Notes: generated by a model not told the origin, from the sequence alone. DNA of 64,000 bases from Acinetobacter nosocomialis NIPH 2119 (GCF_000368085.1 NZ_KB849239.1:1998389-2062388); one strand, 5' to 3'. Shown: positions 10,885 through 20,457, numbered from the stretch's first letter. Made by a program: numbers and translations.

Positions 10885-13314
10885 ATGTCTGAACTTATTA
10901 TGAATGAAAAAACTGACTTAGAGCCTCAGGTTCCAAGTGTATTACCACTATTAGCCTTACGTGATGTGGTGGTTTATCCACACATGCAAATTGCGCTATT
11001 CGTGGGTCGTGAAAAATCGATCAATGCAGTTGATGTGGCTCGTAACAGTGACAATTTAGTATTTGTAGTTGCGCAAAAAGATTCGCTTACAGAAGAAATT
11101 GATCACGACAATTTATACCAGTACGGTACAGTCGCTAAGATTGTACAAGTAGTTAATCATGAAAATGATGAAAACTGCATTAAAGTGCTTATTGAAGGCT
11201 TACATCGTTCTAAGCTCACAAAAATTATCGATGAAGATAGTTATTTGACTGCTGAACATGATTTAAGCCCAATGACTATTAATGTAGATAAGGCAACTCA
11301 AGAAACTCGTTTACAAGAGTTACGTAACCTATTTGCTCAATATGCAGAAGCAAAATTACGTAATGCACGTGAACTGGTAGCTGCTGCCAATAAAATCGAA
11401 GACTTATTGCAATTGATGTTCTTCGTAGCAACTCGTGTACCTCTAAATATTGAAATTAAACAGAAATTTTTAGAGTACGATGAGTTTGAAGCTCATTTGC
11501 AAGAGTTGATGAACTACTTGATGAATCAATCTGCTGAACAGCAAATTGAGCAAACTTTACATGACAGCGTAAAACGCCAAATGGAAAAGAACCAACGTGA
11601 ATACTTTCTAAATGAAAAAATGAAAGTCATTCAACGTGAGCTTTCCGATATGAATGGCGGCGCTGAAGATGACGTTGCTGAAATTGAGAAACGTCTTGCT
11701 GAAGCTGATTTACCTGAACACGTACGTAAAAAAGCCGAAGCTGAGTTCCGCAAACTTAAAGCAATGCAGCCTGCATCTAGTGAAGCTGCTGTGGTACGTA
11801 ACTATCTAGAAGTGATTTTAGATACGCCGTGGAACAAAGCAAGTAAAGTCAGTATTAACTTAAATAAAGCTCAAGAAATTCTTGATGCTGACCACTATGG
11901 TCTTGATGATGTTAAAGACCGTATTGTTGAGTACTTAGCTGTTCAATCACGTGTGAAAAAACTCAAAGGTCCTATCCTTTGTTTAGTAGGTCCTCCTGGG
12001 GTTGGTAAAACTTCACTCGGTGAATCAGTAGCTAAAGCAACAGGTCGTGAATTTGTTCGCATGGCGCTTGGTGGCGTACGTGACGAAGCAGAAATTCGTG
12101 GACACCGTCGTACTTATATTGGTGCGATGCCAGGTAAAATTGTGCAGTCTTTAACAAAAGTTGGCGTGAAGAACCCATTGTTCTTACTCGACGAAATTGA
12201 CAAGATGGCACAAGATTACCGTGGTGATCCAGCTTCTGCATTGCTTGAAGTACTTGATCCATCACAAAACAGTAAGTTCAACGATCATTATTTAGATCTT
12301 GATCTTGACCTTTCTGAAGTAATGTTTATTTGTACTGCGAACAGTATGAATATTCCAGAAGCATTACTTGACCGTATGGAAGTCATTCGTCTACCGGGTT
12401 ATACCGAAGATGAAAAAGTAAACATTGCTGAACGCTACCTTGTTCCTAAAGCAATTAAGAACAATGGATTACGTCCAAAAGAGTTAACAATTCATGAAGA
12501 AGCGATTCGTGACATTGTTCAACGTTATACACGTGAAGCTGGTGTTCGTAGTTTAGAACGTGAAGTTTCTAAAATTGCGCGTAAAGTGGTAAAAGAAGCC
12601 GTAAGTAAAAAATCTAAAAACTTACAGCTTGATGTTACCTCTGCCAATCTTCCTGAATACCTAGGTCCACATAAATTTGACTTTGGTATTGCTGAAGATG
12701 AAGCACAAGTAGGCCGTGTAAATGGTTTGGCATGGACTTCTGTAGGCGGCGAGTTACTTACTATTGAAGTTGCAGCTGTTAAAGGTAAAGGTAAATTTAT
12801 TACAACCGGTTCACTCGGTGACGTAATGAAAGAATCAATTACCGCAGCAATGACTGTAGTACGTACACGTGCTGATGAACTTGGTATTGAAGCATCTCGT
12901 TTTGAAGAAACTGATGTACACGTTCACTTACCTGAAGGTGCAACTCCAAAAGATGGACCATCTGCTGGTTTGGCATTAACAACTGCACTTGTATCAGCAT
13001 TTACTGGTATTGCGATTCGTCCAGACATCGCGATGACAGGTGAAACAAGTCTTGGTGGTCGTGCGATGCGTATTGGTGGCTTGAAAGAGAAACTTCTTGC
13101 TGCACATCGTGGTGGAATTAAGCTTGTCTTTATTCCTCAAGATAACGTTCGTGATTTGGCAGAGATCCCTGACAATGTGAAAGAAGGATTAGAAATCAAA
13201 GCTGTGAAAAGTATTGATGAGATCTTGCCTTTAGCATTAACTTCAATGCCAAAGCCTTTACCAAAAACACCGATTGTAAAACCGGTGGAAGGCTCAAAAG
13301 CAGCACGTCACTAA
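10885..13314 (+). CDS. lon: ATP-dependent protease Lon
   Basis: 809-residue cytoplasmic AAA+ serine protease that degrades misfolded and regulatory proteins. The N-terminal substrate-binding domain starts with LPLLALRDVVVYPHM. Walker A is GPPGVGKTS from residue 369, and the Walker B LLDEIDK follows. The C-terminal protease domain has catalytic Ser693 (PKDGPSAGL) and Lys736 (GGLKEKL), the Ser-Lys dyad of Lon. I chose ATG 10885 because TAGGAG lies 5 bases before it; a GTG two codons earlier overlaps that ribosome site, and an ATG at 10900 is less likely. Single gene followed by its own terminator. Confidence 0.98.
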   Translation: MSELIMNEKTDLEPQVPSVLPLLALRDVVVYPHMQIALFVGREKSINAVDVARNSDNLVFVVAQKDSLTEEIDHDNLYQYGTVAKIVQVVNHENDENCIKVLIEGLHRSKLTKIIDEDSYLTAEHDLSPMTINVDKATQETRLQELRNLFAQYAEAKLRNARELVAAANKIEDLLQLMFFVATRVPLNIEIKQKFLEYDEFEAHLQELMNYLMNQSAEQQIEQTLHDSVKRQMEKNQREYFLNEKMKVIQRELSDMNGGAEDDVAEIEKRLAEADLPEHVRKKAEAEFRKLKAMQPASSEAAVVRNYLEVILDTPWNKASKVSINLNKAQEILDADHYGLDDVKDRIVEYLAVQSRVKKLKGPILCLVGPPGVGKTSLGESVAKATGREFVRMALGGVRDEAEIRGHRRTYIGAMPGKIVQSLTKVGVKNPLFLLDEIDKMAQDYRGDPASALLEVLDPSQNSKFNDHYLDLDLDLSEVMFICTANSMNIPEALLDRMEVIRLPGYTEDEKVNIAERYLVPKAIKNNGLRPKELTIHEEAIRDIVQRYTREAGVRSLEREVSKIARKVVKEAVSKKSKNLQLDVTSANLPEYLGPHKFDFGIAEDEAQVGRVNGLAWTSVGGELLTIEVAAVKGKGKFITTGSLGDVMKESITAAMTVVRTRADELGIEASRFEETDVHVHLPEGATPKDGPSAGLALTTALVSAFTGIAIRPDIAMTGETSLGGRAMRIGGLKEKLLAAHRGGIKLVFIPQDNVRDLAEIPDNVKEGLEIKAVKSIDEILPLALTSMPKPLPKTPIVKPVEGSKAARH

Positions 13315-13327
13315 TTAAAAAATAAAA

Positions 13328-13353
13328 AAGAGAGCTTCGGCTCTCTTTTTTTT
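13328..13353 (+). terminator. Terminator of lon
   Basis: 7-bp stem AGAGAGC/GCTCTCT (13329-13335 with 13340-13346), TTCG tetraloop, then a run of T. A textbook intrinsic terminator 15 bp after lon. Confidence 0.93.
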
Positions 13354-13354
13354 G

Positions 13355-13541
13355 TTACATAATTTGATTGAAAAATATCCAACCATCCTCATAATAAGAA
13401 GTAAGAGTGATTAATTTTATTATTTACTCTTATCTATCTTATGTTACAGATAGCCTTGTTTTTATTCTCTATGATCATCTGAACTCCAGACAGATGATCA
13501 TTTGATCGCAGTCCAACACTGTTTTTTGGACTGCGTTTTTT
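13355..13541 (+). ncRNA. Possible small RNA or structured leader between lon and rlmH
   Basis: This spacer follows the lon terminator and contains two strong hairpins. The first is GATCATCTG/CAGATGATC at 13473-13481 and 13491-13499. The second is CGCAGTCCAA/TTGGACTGCG at 13507-13516 and 13526-13535 followed by TTTTTT, a complete second terminator with no gene to serve. A weaker AAGAGT/ACTCTT pairing lies upstream (13403-13408 with 13426-13431). I cannot identify a clear promoter or a known RNA family. Confidence 0.35.
13507..13541 (+). terminator. Second strong intrinsic terminator in the lon-rlmH spacer
   Basis: Perfect 10-bp stem (13507-13516 with 13526-13535), 9-nt loop, followed by six T. 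It lies about 190 bp after lon and 70 bp before rlmH. Confidence 0.85.
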
Positions 13542-13614
13542 ATGCTCACTTACTCCCCCGCAGTTATTGTCTCCTCAGGTATAATACGTCAGCTGTTTTG
13601 ACTGAATAGACCAC

Positions 13615-14094
13615 ATGAAAATTCGTATTCTGACCATTGGTCAAAAAATGCCTGCTTGGGTACTTACTGGTTTTGAAGATTATTTCAAACGCATCCAACC
13701 TTTCGTTCAGACTCAAGTGATTGAACTTCCAATGGCAAAACGCGGCAAAAATGACTCAGAAGCAGATATTTTAAAATACTGCCAAATTGAAGGTGAAAGT
13801 ATTTTAAATGCTTTAAAGCCCAACGAGACACTTATTGCTTTAGAAGTTGGCGGACGCGAACTTAGTACAGAAAAGCTGGCTGACACCATGAAACAATGGA
13901 TGCTTGAAGGTAATGATGTTGCACTGGCTATTGGTGGCCCAGATGGCTTGTCTGATCAGGTACGTAAAGCTGCTGCCTGGCATTGGTCACTCTCAAAACT
14001 TACCATGCCTCATCCTTTAGTTCGTGTTTTATTAATCGAACAACTTTACCGAGCGATGTCTATTAATCATAATCATCCTTATCACCGTGCATAA
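13615..14094 (+). CDS. rlmH: 23S rRNA pseudouridine-1915 N3-methyltransferase RlmH
   Basis: 159-residue SPOUT-class methyltransferase that uses S-adenosylmethionine to methylate pseudouridine 1915 of 23S rRNA on the assembled ribosome. The length and the features LTIGQKMPAWV at the N-terminus, LEVGGRELST, the knot motif AIGGPDGLS and a C-terminal RAMSINHNHPYHR match the family. The start ATG is the first residue of the conserved MKI(R/K) segment. It stands alone, 300 bp after lon; no strong terminator follows, only a weak hairpin. Confidence 0.96.
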   Translation: MKIRILTIGQKMPAWVLTGFEDYFKRIQPFVQTQVIELPMAKRGKNDSEADILKYCQIEGESILNALKPNETLIALEVGGRELSTEKLADTMKQWMLEGNDVALAIGGPDGLSDQVRKAAAWHWSLSKLTMPHPLVRVLLIEQLYRAMSINHNHPYHRA

Positions 14095-14130
14095 AAAGAA
14101 CAAACGTTTCATTTTAAGAACAATCCGTTG

Positions 14131-14163
14131 AAATCAGGATACTTTTAACATGTCCTGATTTTG
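14131..14163 (+). terminator. Weak hairpin after rlmH
   Basis: 9-bp stem AAATCAGGA/TCCTGATTT (14131-14139 with 14153-14161) with a 13-nt loop but only two following T. It could be a weak terminator. Confidence 0.4.
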
Positions 14164-14206
14164 GCATAATGACTATTATTCTGCTTTTCAACTCAGGTGT
14201 AATGAA

Positions 14207-14983
14207 ATGGAACTACAAACCCTTCCCGGACTGTTTATTTCACATGGTTCACCCATGCTTGCACTTGATCCAGAACAAGTGGGTCCTGCCTTACATCGTC
14301 TTAGTGTGAATCTACCTAACCCAAAGGCAATCATCGTGATGTCTGCTCACTGGGAAAGTAAAGCACTTGAAGTAAGTAGTTCAACACGTCCAGAAACATG
14401 GCATGACTTCCGTGGTTTCCCACCAGAGTTGTATGAGATTCGCTATAGCGCACCAGGTCAACCAGAACTTGCCGAAGAAATCTTAAAGTTGTTGGCAGAC
14501 GCTCATTTTATTGCTCATGCCAATAGTACCCGCCCTCGCGACCATGGTGTATGGATGCCTCTTTTACATATGTATCCAGATGCAGACATTCCTGTTGTTG
14601 AAATTTCTTTACCAATGAGCTTAAGCGCACAAGAAATTTATAGAATTGGGCAAACACTTGCGCCTTTACGTGAAAAGCAAATTTTACTGATTGGTTCTGG
14701 AAGTATTACCCATAATCTTGCTGAATTGTCATGGCAAGGTGATAGTTCAAAAGTTCCTGAATGGGCTTCAACGTTTAGAAATACTGTTGTTAATAAACTT
14801 TCACATCAAGATTACGATGGCGTGTTGGAATGGCAGTCATTGCCTTATATAAAACGTAATCATCCAACTCTTGAACATTTTGCGCCGTTGTTTTTCGCTA
14901 TGGGAACTGGCCATCGTTTTACGATTGTTCATAGCAGCTTCACAATGGGCTCTTTAGGTATGGATATATACCGTTTTGATTAA
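14207..14983 (+). CDS. DODA-type extradiol aromatic ring-opening dioxygenase family (YgiD-like)
   Basis: 258-residue protein of the LigB/4,5-DOPA extradiol dioxygenase family. Metal-binding and catalytic residues typical of the family are visible: FISHGSPM near residue 9, SAHWES near 43, a DHGVWMPLLHM segment near 114 and GSGSITHNL near 165. In E. coli the relative YgiD is a zinc-dependent DOPA dioxygenase; the natural substrate in Acinetobacter is not known to me. It is a single gene with its own terminator, so no pathway context helps. Confidence 0.87.
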   Translation: MELQTLPGLFISHGSPMLALDPEQVGPALHRLSVNLPNPKAIIVMSAHWESKALEVSSSTRPETWHDFRGFPPELYEIRYSAPGQPELAEEILKLLADAHFIAHANSTRPRDHGVWMPLLHMYPDADIPVVEISLPMSLSAQEIYRIGQTLAPLREKQILLIGSGSITHNLAELSWQGDSSKVPEWASTFRNTVVNKLSHQDYDGVLEWQSLPYIKRNHPTLEHFAPLFFAMGTGHRFTIVHSSFTMGSLGMDIYRFD

Positions 14984-14993
14984 TTTTTAGGAA

Positions 14994-15020
14994 ATACCCC
15001 GTTTTTGCGGGGTATACCAC
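14994..15020 (+). terminator. Terminator after the dioxygenase-family gene
   Basis: 8-bp stem ATACCCCG/CGGGGTAT (14994-15001 with 15008-15015) with a short loop; the following sequence is moderately T-rich (TATTTTTATT). Confidence 0.75.
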
Positions 15021-15153
15021 TATTTTTATTAAAAATTCGAATAATTTACAAACTTATACATTTTAAAAACCGAAACAATCATATGTTTACATTTTATTTT
15101 TTTAAGAATGTTTTAAGCTTAGTGCTGTTGTTTTTTTACTTGAAGTTTTTTAA

Positions 15154-16263
15154 ATGAAAATTAAATATTTAATTCTTGCGTTGTTACCTTTTTCTTTGAT
15201 GGCGTGTCAAACAGTTTCAAATACTCAAGCTCCTATTGTATCTGAGCAACAACAAAATCTTGCAGCAACTTTAAGTGAATATGCTTGGACTTATCAAAAT
15301 GTAAAAGCTTCTAAGCCACTTGTTCTTAATTTTAATGCAGATGGTAAATTAGCAATTAACACAGGTTGTAATGGTCAAGGTGGTACTTGGAAAGTTGAAG
15401 GCAACCAACTTGTAACCTCTCCTCTCGCATCGACAATGATGGCTTGCCAAGACGATTTAATGAAACAAGAACAATTGTCTAATAGCATCTTTAGTGAAGC
15501 AAAATTGCCAATCGAAATTAGTAATAGCAATGGTCAGGTAATCTTAAGCGTGACAGATAAAGCAGGTCAAAAGCATATTTTCCAAGGCGTAAAAGCAACT
15601 AATACTCAAGCTTTAACTGATTATTCATGGTCATACCAACCTGAAAATACTAAAAAGCCGATCGTTCTTAACTTCACAAACGACCGTTTGTCTATCGCAA
15701 CAGGTTGTAACCGTCAAGGTACAACTTGGAAAGTTGAAAACAATACCATCGTAACTGCTGATGTCATGTCGACAATGATGGCGTGTGAACCTGCTTTAAT
15801 GAAACAGGAACAATTCTCTAGCAGCCTGTTCCAAAAACGTGCGATTCCATTTGAACTTAATACGACAAATGCTGATCAACCAACATTAACAATCCTTGAT
15901 GCTCAAGGTCAGAAATATACTTTCACAGGTAAAATGACACCTGAAGCAAAATACCAGTCTGAAGGTAAAACTGTTTTCCTTGAAGTAGCACCAGAAACTA
16001 AATCTTGTACGGGTGTTGCGCCACAAACTTGCTTGCAAGTTCGTGAAGTTAAATATGATGACAAAGGCGTAAAAACTTATGCCGACAAAAACTGGTCATT
16101 ATATTATGGTCAAATCGAAGGTTTTGAACACAATCCAAACCAACGCGTAATCTTACGTGTAAAACGTTTTGAAGTGAAAAACCCAGCAGCTGATCAATCT
16201 AGCCAAGCAGATGTGTTAGATATGATTGTAGAGCAAGAAATGGTTAAAAAGCCTAAAAAATAA
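15154..16263 (+). CDS. Lipoprotein with two META domains and a DUF4377 domain
   Basis: 369-residue predicted lipoprotein. The signal peptide ends in a lipobox (LMAC, cysteine 18). Two homologous META (HslJ-like) domains follow, at about residues 40-145 and 158-262. Both have the pattern NTGCNGQGG or ATGCNRQGT, then TMMAC and MKQEQ(L/F)S. A C-terminal DUF4377 domain (about 270-350) contains the CTGVAPQTCLQVREV segment. META proteins such as HslJ are linked to stress and novobiocin tolerance in E. coli, but the molecular function is unknown. The internal repeat shows a domain duplication. Single gene with its own terminator. Confidence 0.86.
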   Translation: MKIKYLILALLPFSLMACQTVSNTQAPIVSEQQQNLAATLSEYAWTYQNVKASKPLVLNFNADGKLAINTGCNGQGGTWKVEGNQLVTSPLASTMMACQDDLMKQEQLSNSIFSEAKLPIEISNSNGQVILSVTDKAGQKHIFQGVKATNTQALTDYSWSYQPENTKKPIVLNFTNDRLSIATGCNRQGTTWKVENNTIVTADVMSTMMACEPALMKQEQFSSSLFQKRAIPFELNTTNADQPTLTILDAQGQKYTFTGKMTPEAKYQSEGKTVFLEVAPETKSCTGVAPQTCLQVREVKYDDKGVKTYADKNWSLYYGQIEGFEHNPNQRVILRVKRFEVKNPAADQSSQADVLDMIVEQEMVKKPKK

Positions 16264-16273
16264 TTTTTAGACT

Positions 16274-16307
16274 AAAAAAATCCGATGCAAAAGCATCGGA
16301 TTTTTTA
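16274..16307. terminator. Bidirectional terminator between the META lipoprotein and gdhA
   Basis: 8-bp stem TCCGATGC/GCATCGGA (16281-16288 with 16293-16300) with an AAAA loop, A-run on the left and T-run on the right, so it can stop transcripts from both sides. Confidence 0.92.
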
Positions 16308-16317
16308 TTTCTATATT

Positions 16318-17661
16318 TTAATAAATACCTTGTGCAAGCATGGCATCAGCAACTTTTACAAAGCCCGCAATATTGGCACCATCTACATAGTTCACAGTAC
16401 CGTCTTCTTTTGTACCGTATCTTACACAATTGGCATGAATGTCTTTCATGATTGCATGTAAACGTTCATCGACTTCAGCATGTGTCCAACCCAAACGAAT
16501 TGCATTTTGGGACATTTCTAAGCCAGAAGTTGCCACACCACCTGCATTAGATGCTTTACCAGGAGCATATAAAATCTTAGCTTCAATAAATTGTTCAACA
16601 GCTTCAAGTGTAGATGGCATGTTAGCGCCTTCAGCTACACAAATGACACCATTAGCAATAAGTGTTTTAGCATCTTCGCCTGTTAATTCATTTTGTGTAG
16701 CACATGGTAAAGCAATATCTACAGGAATATGCCAAGGGGTTTTACCTTCAAAATATTCAAAACCATGCTTAGAAGCAAACTCCGAAATACGCCCACGCTT
16801 AACGTTTTTCAGCTCCATGACCTCAGCAAGCAACTCATCTGTAAAGCCATTTTTTAGATAAACAGTACCGTTCGAGTCTGACAAGGTAACCACTTTTGCG
16901 CCCAAGAACATTGCCTTTTCCGCAGCATATTGAGCAACGTTACCAGAACCAGATACTGAAACAGTTTTACCAGCAAAAGATAGCCCACGTGTTTTTAGCA
17001 TTTCTTCTGCAAAATAAACCGTACCATAACCTGTTGCTTCCGGGCGCATTAAGCTACCGCCAAATGAAATTCCTTTACCAGTAAATACACATGCCGTGTC
17101 ATTACTGAGCTTTTTCATCATGCCAGCCATGTAACCTACTTCACGCGCACCCACGCCAATATCTCCAGCTGGAATATCGGTATTGGGACCTAAATGACGG
17201 TAAAGCTCAATCATGAGTGCCTGACAGAATCTCATAATTTCAGCATCAGATTTACCTTTAGGGTCAAAATCTGAACCTCCTTTTCCTCCACCCATCGGCA
17301 AAGTAGTCAGTGAGTTTTTAAAAGTTTGCTCAAATCCTAAAAATTTTAAAATAGATAGGTTGACCGACGGATGGAAACGCATACCCCCCTTGAATGGACC
17401 AATTGCTGAATTGTATTGAACACGGAAAGCACGGTTTACTTGAGTCTGTCCTTGATCATCCATCCATGAAACACGAAATTGAATCACACGCTCAGGTTCA
17501 ACCAAACGCTCTAACAATCCCTGCTCTGCATATTCCGGATTTTTTTCAATGAATGGCCACAAACTTGTCATGACTTCTTCGACAGCTTGTAAAAACTCAG
17601 GTTGATGCGGATCACGCGCTTGCACGTAATTCAGGAATTCATTTAGATTGTTATATTTCAA
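16318..17661 (-). CDS. gdhA: NADP-dependent glutamate dehydrogenase
   Basis: Makes glutamate from 2-oxoglutarate and ammonia. The conserved catalytic segments are KGGMRFHPSVNLSILKFLGF, PMGGGKGGSDFDPKGKS with the active lysine, PAGDIGVGAREVG and the dinucleotide-binding VSGSGNVAQYA. I place the start at TTG 17661: GAGGAC lies 6 bases before it and the product is then 447 residues, the same length as the E. coli enzyme. Longer versions from ATG 17706 or 17721 add 15-20 residues with no family match. Single gene, convergent with the META lipoprotein. The glutamate made here can use ammonia released by the urease of this window. Confidence 0.95.
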   Translation of the reverse strand: MKYNNLNEFLNYVQARDPHQPEFLQAVEEVMTSLWPFIEKNPEYAEQGLLERLVEPERVIQFRVSWMDDQGQTQVNRAFRVQYNSAIGPFKGGMRFHPSVNLSILKFLGFEQTFKNSLTTLPMGGGKGGSDFDPKGKSDAEIMRFCQALMIELYRHLGPNTDIPAGDIGVGAREVGYMAGMMKKLSNDTACVFTGKGISFGGSLMRPEATGYGTVYFAEEMLKTRGLSFAGKTVSVSGSGNVAQYAAEKAMFLGAKVVTLSDSNGTVYLKNGFTDELLAEVMELKNVKRGRISEFASKHGFEYFEGKTPWHIPVDIALPCATQNELTGEDAKTLIANGVICVAEGANMPSTLEAVEQFIEAKILYAPGKASNAGGVATSGLEMSQNAIRLGWTHAEVDERLHAIMKDIHANCVRYGTKEDGTVNYVDGANIAGFVKVADAMLAQGIY

Positions 17662-17992
17662 TGCACGGTCCTCAGCATAGTAATGAATTAAATTGGTGCA
17701 ATACATTTTAAAATGCATCATTTAGCAGCAAAATATTAAATCTCTTTCCATCAATTTTAACAATAGTTATTTTAAATTATTTTATTTTACTTAATTATCA
17801 TAAACTTAATTTTAGAAAAACTATCTAAAAATCAGAAATAGTCATTTATCTTCTCAGTTTTATTGATCTATTATTGTGCAATATTAGCTACATTTTAGGT
17901 CAATCAAAAAGCCAATAAATTCGTTAAAATCCATTGACCTTACTTAGGTTTTTCTTCATTATCGCATCGTTTTAAGCAAGCTATTTTCCTCT
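17662..17992. other. Divergent gdhA / rsxB promoter region
   Basis: About 330 bp, AT-rich, no credible gene. It carries the promoters of two divergent genes. I see no clear operator. Confidence 0.55.
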
Positions 17993-18784
17993 ATGAATCC
18001 ATCTATTTCTCTCATACGCGAGATTGATGCGTTATTACCACAAACGCAATGTGGTTTATGTGGACACCGTGACGGTTGTCTACCTTACGCAAAGTCCATT
18101 GCTGAAGGTGAAGAAGCAAATAAATGTGTTCCTGGTGGACAGCCAGTGGCAGATGCGCTCGCAAAATTATTAAATCGCTCATCGTTACCTGCTGAAACAA
18201 GTGTCTGGCCTGTACAAGCCGATGGGCGCCCGCAACGCATGAAAGCGATTATTCGCGAAGACGAATGTATCGGATGTACAAAATGTATTAATGCTTGTCC
18301 TGTAGATGCCATTATTGGTAGTGGTAAGCTCATGCATACCATCTTGACTGATTTGTGTACAGGTTGTGAGTTATGTATTCCACCCTGCCCAGTTGACTGT
18401 ATTGATCTGGTCGAAGACACTCAAGCTTTACCAAACGAACAACAGCGCATTGCAGAGCAAGATGATTTAAGACAACGTTACTACGCGCATATTCAACGCG
18501 AAGAAAAACGTCGTATACATCGTAAAGGGCCTGTTGTACGCGCTGAAATTGATACACAACTTTTTGCACAGTTTTCCCAAGCACTTGATGATTTACCTTC
18601 AATTCAAATCATTGAGAAGCCAAAAGAAGCGGTTGTAAATGATGCAAAAACTACGATTGAATTAGCTAAAATTCGCACACAAATTAAAAAGTTGGAAAAG
18701 CAGCTCAGTGTTCGAGAAGATGCAAAAAAACGTCTTCAACTTGATGAACTACAACAGCAACTCATTCAATTACAGGAGGTCTGA
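17993..18784 (+). CDS. rsxB: RnfB/RsxB-family iron-sulfur protein
   Basis: 263-residue electron-transfer protein. The N-terminal Fe-S domain has TQCGLCG then C-x7-Y and a C at residue 43. Two ferredoxin-type 4Fe-4S motifs follow: [14 protein letters not shown] (near residue 92) and [14 protein letters not shown] (near 122). The last 80 residues form a basic, coiled-coil-like tail. The N-terminal membrane helix of standard RnfB is missing, and none of rsxA, C, D, G or E is next to it. It ends one base before the nth start, so the two are one operon. E. coli also has nth after its rsx genes, so this may be what is left of that operon. Electron partner unknown. Confidence 0.85.
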   Translation: MNPSISLIREIDALLPQTQCGLCGHRDGCLPYAKSIAEGEEANKCVPGGQPVADALAKLLNRSSLPAETSVWPVQADGRPQRMKAIIREDECIGCTKCINACPVDAIIGSGKLMHTILTDLCTGCELCIPPCPVDCIDLVEDTQALPNEQQRIAEQDDLRQRYYAHIQREEKRRIHRKGPVVRAEIDTQLFAQFSQALDDLPSIQIIEKPKEAVVNDAKTTIELAKIRTQIKKLEKQLSVREDAKKRLQLDELQQQLIQLQEV

Positions 18785-19471
18785 ATGGCCGTCAAAAACA
18801 TGACGAAAAAGCAGATTCAAATTTTCTTTGAACGCCTTCGTGAACAAAGACCTTCTCCAGAAACCGAATTAAAATATTCATCACCTTTTGAATTATTAAT
18901 TGCCGTCATGTTATCGGCACAAGCAACCGATGTTAGCGTAAACAAAGCAACAGATAAGCTTTATCCTGTCGCCAATACTGCTGAAAAAATCTATAACTTA
19001 GGTGTAGACGGCTTAAAAGAATATATAAAGACCATCGGCCTTTATAACGCGAAAGCTGAAAATGTTATTAAGACCTGTAAGATTCTAATGGAGCAATTTA
19101 ACGGCGAAGTTCCAAGTAATCGAAAAGACTTGGAAGCTTTACCGGGTGTAGGTCGTAAAACAGCCAATGTGGTTTTAAATACAGCATTCGGGCAACCCAC
19201 TATGGCTGTCGACACACACATTTTCCGTGTGGGAAATCGTACTGGATTAGCAGTAGGTAAAAATGTTCTTGAAGTTGAACACCGTTTAGTTAAGGTAATT
19301 CCAAAAGAATTTATTATAGATGCACACCACTGGCTGATATTACACGGCCGTTATTGCTGTATCGCTCGTAAACCGAAATGTTTCGAGTGTGTTGTTGCTG
19401 ATGTATGTAACTGGCCAGACCGCTTTGAATTTGGCGCCACAAAAGCAATTCCAACAAAAAACCTCAGTTAA
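18785..19471 (+). CDS. nth: Endonuclease III (DNA glycosylase/AP lyase)
   Basis: 228-residue base-excision repair enzyme that removes oxidised pyrimidines. It has the helix-hairpin-helix LPGVGRKTANVVL with catalytic lysine, catalytic aspartate in VDTHIFRV, and the C-terminal 4Fe-4S cysteines C-x6-C-x2-C-x5-C (CIARKPKCFECVVADVC). The start ATG directly follows the rsxB stop (TGAATG). Its stop overlaps by 4 bp with the stop of the convergent gene at 19468, and its terminator hairpin includes its last codons. Confidence 0.97.
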   Translation: MAVKNMTKKQIQIFFERLREQRPSPETELKYSSPFELLIAVMLSAQATDVSVNKATDKLYPVANTAEKIYNLGVDGLKEYIKTIGLYNAKAENVIKTCKILMEQFNGEVPSNRKDLEALPGVGRKTANVVLNTAFGQPTMAVDTHIFRVGNRTGLAVGKNVLEVEHRLVKVIPKEFIIDAHHWLILHGRYCCIARKPKCFECVVADVCNWPDRFEFGATKAIPTKNLS

Positions 19472-19485
19472 TCCTGAGGTTTTTT
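19460..19485. terminator. Bidirectional terminator inside the overlapping 3' ends of two genes
   Basis: Stem AACCTCAG/CTGAGGTT (19460-19467 with 19474-19481). The loop carries both the nth stop (19469-19471) and the stop of the minus-strand gene (19468-19470). A-run on the left, T-run on the right. Confidence 0.88.
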
Positions 19486-19647
19486 AAGCTGCTGCAATTT
19501 GGGATGTAGTTGACGTTCTCGTCCGTTCTTTTTATTTTCCAAAGCCTGTTGTTTCTGCACATGACGCAACATTTTTTGACTTTGATATAGTAAAAATAAC
19601 AATAGTGCCAGACTCAGCAATACCACTAAAATCAAAATGATTTTCAT
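19468..19647 (-). CDS. Small single-span membrane protein, unknown function
   Basis: 59 residues. One transmembrane helix (about residues 3-22, rich in Ile, Leu and Val) is followed by a basic, glutamine- and lysine-rich cytoplasmic-type tail (QSQKMLRHVQKQQALENKK). I chose ATG 19647 because GGGAG lies 7 bases before it; a GTG five codons earlier overlaps that site. It has no recognised family. It lies between nth (convergent, 4-bp overlap) and adk (same strand, separated by a terminator), so it is its own transcription unit. Confidence 0.7.
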   Translation of the reverse strand: MKIILILVVLLSLALLLFLLYQSQKMLRHVQKQQALENKKNGRERQLHPKLQQLKKPQD

Positions 19648-19673
19648 ATCGTTCTCCCGCACTCAATGAAAGA

Positions 19674-19702
19674 AAAGAGCCCTCATAAAGAGGGCTCTTT
19701 AT
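19674..19702. terminator. Terminator after adk
   Basis: Perfect 11-bp stem AAAGAGCCCTC/GAGGGCTCTTT (19674-19684 with 19690-19700) with a 5-nt loop. It ends adk on the minus strand. Confidence 0.92.
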
Positions 19703-19718
19703 CACAAATAATATTAAA

Positions 19719-20387
<669 letters not shown>

Positions 20388-20457
20388 TTAAAACAATGAA
20401 TGTGAGGTCTGGCAGATTTAATTTCGTTGATCCTGATAGATCCTGCCCGACTTCGAA

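Noticed and set aside
16439..16861. Plus-strand frame opposite gdhA
   Set aside because: Antisense shadow of a fully conserved enzyme gene.
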